Positions 59,411-64,000 of a DNA stretch of 64,000 bases are shown here, in pieces (the first letter of the stretch is position 1; each line of letters starts with the position of its first letter). The stretch lies in contig JAIGNY010001912.1 in assembly GCA_020152595.1 (NCBI GenBank), forward strand, positions 1,796,001 through 1,860,000. Reading direction: 5' to 3'. The position numbers and the translations under genes were made by a program. Source of the DNA: Chiridota heheva. Lineage: Eukaryota > Echinodermata > Holothuroidea > Apodida > Chiridotidae. Below the pieces are notes generated by a model, which had not been told where the DNA came from, made no database searches, and saw only the letters and a list, made by a program, of their open reading frames with translations.

Positions 59411-61269
59411 TCGGCAGCCAAGTTTGATTTGTCATAATAGTTAAGATTTGTACATGTAAGATGGCTTTGGCTGAAGGTGGCACAGAGCTATTTTTTACGC
59501 TATTGCAACTTATCAAGTCAGAGATCCTTTTTGTACAAAAAACGGAAGAACTAGTTCCTCATGAATTTTTTTTTGAAGCACATCTCGTCAAATTTGGTCA
59601 TACTTATACTTATAATCAAGACAGTTTGATTAGCATTTTCTCTAGACCTTCACGTTTTGGGCTTGCAGAGTAATACATAATTGCAGAGTAATACTCAATT
59701 AGTTCTAAGCTACCTGCTATGAGAAATATTTAGAACGTCGTCAAGACCTCTATTAGCCTACCAGGCCTTCGCCCACGAGCCCCAAAATTTTGCACGAATT
59801 TTCTCGTTTAGGGGGAAATTTTTTCACTGCCTGTTTAGAACTGGTATCCCAAATGCTTTTTCAGAGCAGGGGATACGCCCCCTTGTCCCAATGCTTTGCC
59901 CCTGAACCCGCCAGGAGCTCTTAATCAGGCCCACGATGTGCATTATACATGGTGAAAAATAAATCATTTACACTGTCCTCCGTCTGGTATTAATAGCTTG
60001 AAGGTTGCCAGGGTATTAACAAATGAAAATTATTTGTAATCCTGTCATCAAGGAATTTCCTGGTATTCTACTTTTGGATCAATGATATATCCAACAACAT
60101 TTTCAGAGACATAAGAAGAAGACAGAACACAAACTATTTCACATGTATTATTAATCTTTTTAATAATATCAGTCCCTAGATTAAACATATCCACACAGGA
60201 TGACAATATTAATTTAAAATGATAAAATGACCGTCATTACAACATTTTTCTTTGATACGCAGTTCCGAAAAGCAGTAGTAGTGAAGGTGACGGCGCCACC
60301 TCCCATCCGCCTTCAAAAAACCTGGATCAATCATAAAACAATTTGCACTATTGGGAGCAAAGGTCATTAGTTGATCCATTTATTATGAGTAATCAAGGAA
60401 AAAGTGTGAAGTAATAATTTGAAACAGAAAGTTGCACGTTGGTTGCTTTCATATGAAACTGGCTTTCGCCATTGATACAATCTATATCCCCTCCATGTGA
60501 AACCCATCCCTGCACACTGTATACTATTTACCCCCCCCCCCTCCCCTCACCCCTCCCCGTCCCACACATACACCCATGTCACGAATCATTATATTGTTTA
60601 TTGATGGACAAAAATTGTTGTGGAACTTTGTGCTCTTTTTAGCCTGGGATACAAACCTTTAGCAAATAAATATCTTTAACGTTTCAATTCGAAAATCTTT
60701 CTCATCCTCAGATTGCTGAAAATTCTTCTAAAATTATTTCATATTTCATTGAAAATATCAGGAAATATTTATGAACAGGTATTTCTAAAGAAAAATATAA
60801 AACATGTATATTTGCTTACAATATTTTCATCTATAAAACTCTGTCAATACATAATTTACCAACTGCTAGTTGCAGTGGCATGGCTATGGGGTGGGAGTGG
60901 GGTATTTACCCTATCCCCTACTTATCACAATATTGGTCACTGTGTTCTATAGTTAATGATGTCTTCTATAGTTCAATCATTAAGAAAAAAATTTGAGCTA
61001 CTTTTGAAACCTTGACGATCAAATCATCAAGAGGGACAATTGAGCCAATAGAAAAGGTAATTTCCTCTTATTTTGCTTGGGGGTGGGTCTTTTTTTACCC
61101 CAGAACCCCCTTCCATTTTCTGATGCTCATACCCCCACTTAATTTTTCATGGTTAGTTGCTTTGAACCCTCAATCACACCCTTCTCCACATTTACCTGTT
61201 TGAGCTGTATCCTGACAGGCACTCGGATGTAAGTGTTTTCCTATGAAACAAAGTATTTATAATAATTAC
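59411..61269. other. Non-coding interval
   Basis: Contains a pyrimidine-rich C run at about 60531-60560. No gene recognised. Confidence 0.35.
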
Positions 61270-61273
61270 TTAA

Positions 61274-61822
61274 AGGATTAGTTCAGTGGTGGATCAAGTT
61301 AATCTAATATGAAAGAGTATTTGAAAACAAATGGTGAAGAAAGTATCCAGGTATCTTATTCGGCTAAGGAGATATCTAAATTTCAGGTTCTGTATGATTT
61401 GTGTAAAAACGACTGAAATCGGACTAGTTGTGATGTCAGATTCCTCAAATTCTTTATGTATTCTATCGTATTTTTCCTGTGATTTTGTGACTTACAAAAC
61501 CATGGGATATGTCATGAAAGGTAGTAAAACAGAATCTAGGAAAGATTTATATAATTTAACACCTGTAAAAACAATCCAGACAGTACAAATCTTAAATCAA
61601 TCTTTTTAAAAATACATTAACAATTGTTAAGAAAGTGAGGATGAGGAAGCCAATCTTACATAGTAGACTTACTACACCAGTCGTTTCTATACAAATAAGA
61701 AGAACTTTGAACTGAATATCTCCTTAATGGAATAAGCTTTTAAAGTAATTTCTGCACTATTTTGTTTCTATTAAAGTCCTCTTTCATACAAGAGTAACTT
61801 TCTTGACCACTAAACTAATCCT
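61274..61822. mobile_element. 549-bp TTAA-type foldback element
   Basis: Inverted arms of about 170 bp: AGGATTAGTTCAGTGG at the left, CCACTAAACTAATCCT at the right, with ATGAAAGAG/CTCTTTCAT and CGACTGAAAT/CAGTCGTTTC inside. Flanks are TTAA (61270-61273) and GTAA (61823-61826). It is the most complete member of the family also present at 13660 and 24025. Confidence 0.8.
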
Positions 61823-61826
61823 GTAA

Positions 61827-62667
61827 CCAATGTTTAATGATGGCAAATTGCTCATTATGTCAAAAGAGACATACTGTGTAAGTTTAAAAATAAATCTGAG
61901 AAAGAACTTAAGCAATACACTTAATAAGCATAAGGTTAAATTCTGCATTTAGGAATTCAATTTTTCTTAATATTAACACAACACAGACATTTTATGATAT
62001 TATTAACATTTGCAGTGGCTGAGTTTGCTTTCAGAAGTCAAATATGAAATAGGTGATTATGTTGTGGTTAAGCCTGTATCTGTCTGACTTGAAACTTCTC
62101 TTTCACAAAATACAATCATAAGAAACCTTTCCACAATTTATTGTGCAAGTAACAAATATTTAACAATTATCAAGTCCTTGACAATAAATTAACATTACAC
62201 TATAAAATCTTGCAGGCATGTGGCAAATAAAAGAAAGAATGTGATGATCTAATATTATCTTCTGGAGCCAAAATAAAACAATATGTGACAACTTATTATT
62301 GATTGCAACATAGACTGTGCTCGCATATTTAATTAACTTTGAAGGTATATGGACAGCTACATAAATTTTATCATTTATCTCTTATTAAGTTCTAGTTGTT
62401 GATTGTAGGTTTGGCTAAGTTCCTAAAAAAGATCCTGAAATTCTTTCTCAAAATCAACTAATCTCTCCCAAAGAAGAGGTACATGGTTAAAAAGCAATGC
62501 TGCTACAAAAAAAATGAGAGAGGTATGCTCAATGCTAGCTCTACACTGTCCACATATCTTGAAGTGGGTGGGTCAGGATTTTGAAGTGGAAATGATCAAA
62601 CTGTGTTTCAATTTGGTCCTTTCGATTATTCCTCCACTTTGCAAAATGATGAAAATAAAATACCAAC
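61827..62667. other. Non-coding gap
   Basis: No gene or repeat recognised. Confidence 0.35.
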
Positions 62668-63384
62668 ATCCTGTTTTGTCTTGTGTTTATATGTTTACAT
62701 AATCTTTTAATATCACATATTGCCATAGATATTTTTGTTTTTCACAAAATGGGTTTAGATCGTTTTAACTGTTTAACTTAAATATATCCAAAATATCAAT
62801 TTAACTGACAAAACATAATTTAAAGCTTAAATACCAGAGGTGTATGCATGTTCATAGTTATAATACTGAGCATTTTTCAGATCTACAATAACATTCTTAT
62901 GTTATGGTATTTATGAACAGAATAAACAAAAACACAATATTGAATCGATTTAATGGCTTGTTGATAGTCTCAGCTAAGAAAAATAAAAAGTGCTCAGAAG
63001 TTCGACAAGTTTAAGTTGGAAATCATCTTTTGTTCTGTCTTGTGTTTATTTTTTTACATAATCTTTTAATATCACATATTGCTATTGATTTTTTGTTTTT
63101 CACAAAATTGGTTTAGATCCTTTTAACTGTATAACTTAAATATATCCAAAACATCAATGTAACTGACAAAACATAATTTAAAGCCTAAATGATAGGGGTG
63201 TATGCATTTTGATACTTATAATATTGAGCATTTTCCAAATCTACAATAAGATTCGTATGTTATGGTATCTATGAACAAAATAAACAAATCCACGATTGAA
63301 TCCATTTAATGGCTTGTTGATAGTCTCAGTTAATAAGACTAAAAATGGCTCAGAAGTTCGGCAAGTTTAAGTTGGAAATCAGTA
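62668..63384. repeat. About 358-bp tandem duplication
   Basis: The segment from TTTTGTCTTGTGTTTAT to AAGTTTAAGTTGGAAATCA occurs twice in a row (about 62668-63025 and 63026-63384; period 356-359) at roughly 90 percent by eye. Neither copy has a convincing frame. Confidence 0.9.
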
Positions 63385-63849
63385 TCGATGGTAAACCAGA
63401 ATCAGCCATAACAGACCACAAATCAAGGGTTCACAAAAAAAATTGGAATCTTATAGAGTGCGTGAAAATATTTTAAGAAGTCTGAGTGTGAAAATATGAT
63501 CCATCTTCTAACAAATAGATAAACAACATAATCAAAGTACTTATCAAACTAGAAACTGCATCCAACAATAGAGCATGTCTTCTGCTATATTTCTGTTGAG
63601 TAAATACACAGATAAATTTCAAAATGCTTTGTACCATGTACATTGTGTCATCTACAATGTACCAATGATGAAGTGTTCTGGTTCCTGTTGGCTCCTGATG
63701 CTATGATGACAAAGCACTTTCCACTTTTTTCTTCCTCAGTAGAAATCGTTTCTTCCAAATTTATTTTTTGAAAAAACAATTTTGGAGACTGAAAACAAAA
63801 TTCAATACCTGCTTAGTGGAATAAGATATTGGGCTATTATAGAGCTTTT

Positions 63850-64000
63850 TCAGTGAGTGCAGTAGTCCAGTGAAAAGGACGTCTGTCTTATACTCAAAAG
63901 GTACAGGGATTGAATCTCAGACAAGGTGCTGTGCTGTGCTGTGTCCTTGAGCATGACACTTTCTCCCACTTGCTCCAGCTCACTCAGCTGTGAGATGAGT
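63850..64000 (+). mobile_element. tRNA-derived SINE, cut by the window edge
   Basis: A tRNA-like head (GTGCAGTAGTCCAGTG, then GGGATTGAATCTC) is followed by GTGTCCTTGAGCATGACACT and CTCACTCAGCTGTGAGATGA, the same body as the SINE at 33736-34023 but on the plus strand. It contains a GTGCT triplication (63926-63941). Confidence 0.7.

Overview
This is a window of animal nuclear DNA. It is AT-rich and gene-poor, with intact coding islands, introns inferred from splice-site consensus, AATAAA polyadenylation signals, LINEs, a tRNA-derived SINE, and many small DNA transposons. The repeat content (L2/CR1-like LINE tails, hAT and Academ-like transposons, tRNA-SINEs, frequent GGCCTA and CTAACGTTAG words) fits a marine invertebrate, perhaps an echinoderm or hemichordate. 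The sequence does not fix the species.

The only genes that look functional are three plus-strand paralogues at about 24.7, 38.5 and 51.0 kb. Each is an uninterrupted reading frame of about 300-325 codons for a multi-pass membrane protein. Length, membrane layout and three conserved blocks match the TMEM121/TMEM121B (CECR6) family. Each frame has a strong 3' splice site about 220-260 bp upstream and an AATAAA about 85-180 bp downstream. The likely layout is a non-coding leader exon, an intron, then a single coding exon, copied twice in tandem at 12-14 kb spacing.

Positions 1-24 kb are dominated by transposons. At 147-6488 is a 6.3 kb terminal-inverted-repeat element with no visible gene, flanked by GTAGGTG, carrying a 14-bp minisatellite and a (TA)n tract. 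At 6842-7135 is a 294-bp internally deleted hAT, and at 9904-12921 its 3.0 kb relative with a broken transposase and a perfect 8-bp target duplication. At 13660-14758 is a foldback element with a second element inside it. At 15000-20498 is a 5.5 kb Academ-like element with long inverted repeats and a decayed minus-strand gene, inserted with a TAGT duplication into the reverse-transcriptase end of a LINE.

Positions 24-64 kb hold the three membrane-protein genes in non-coding DNA with further repeats: TTAA-flanked foldback elements, two hAT-type elements with target duplications, a SINE with a target duplication, an 18-bp minisatellite open on both strands, two arrays of a 300-bp repeat, an L2/CR1-like LINE 3' end, a second LINE fragment, and a 358-bp tandem duplication near the right edge. 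No CRISPR array, operon, rRNA or intact tRNA gene was seen. Most short reading frames are repeat translations or chance.
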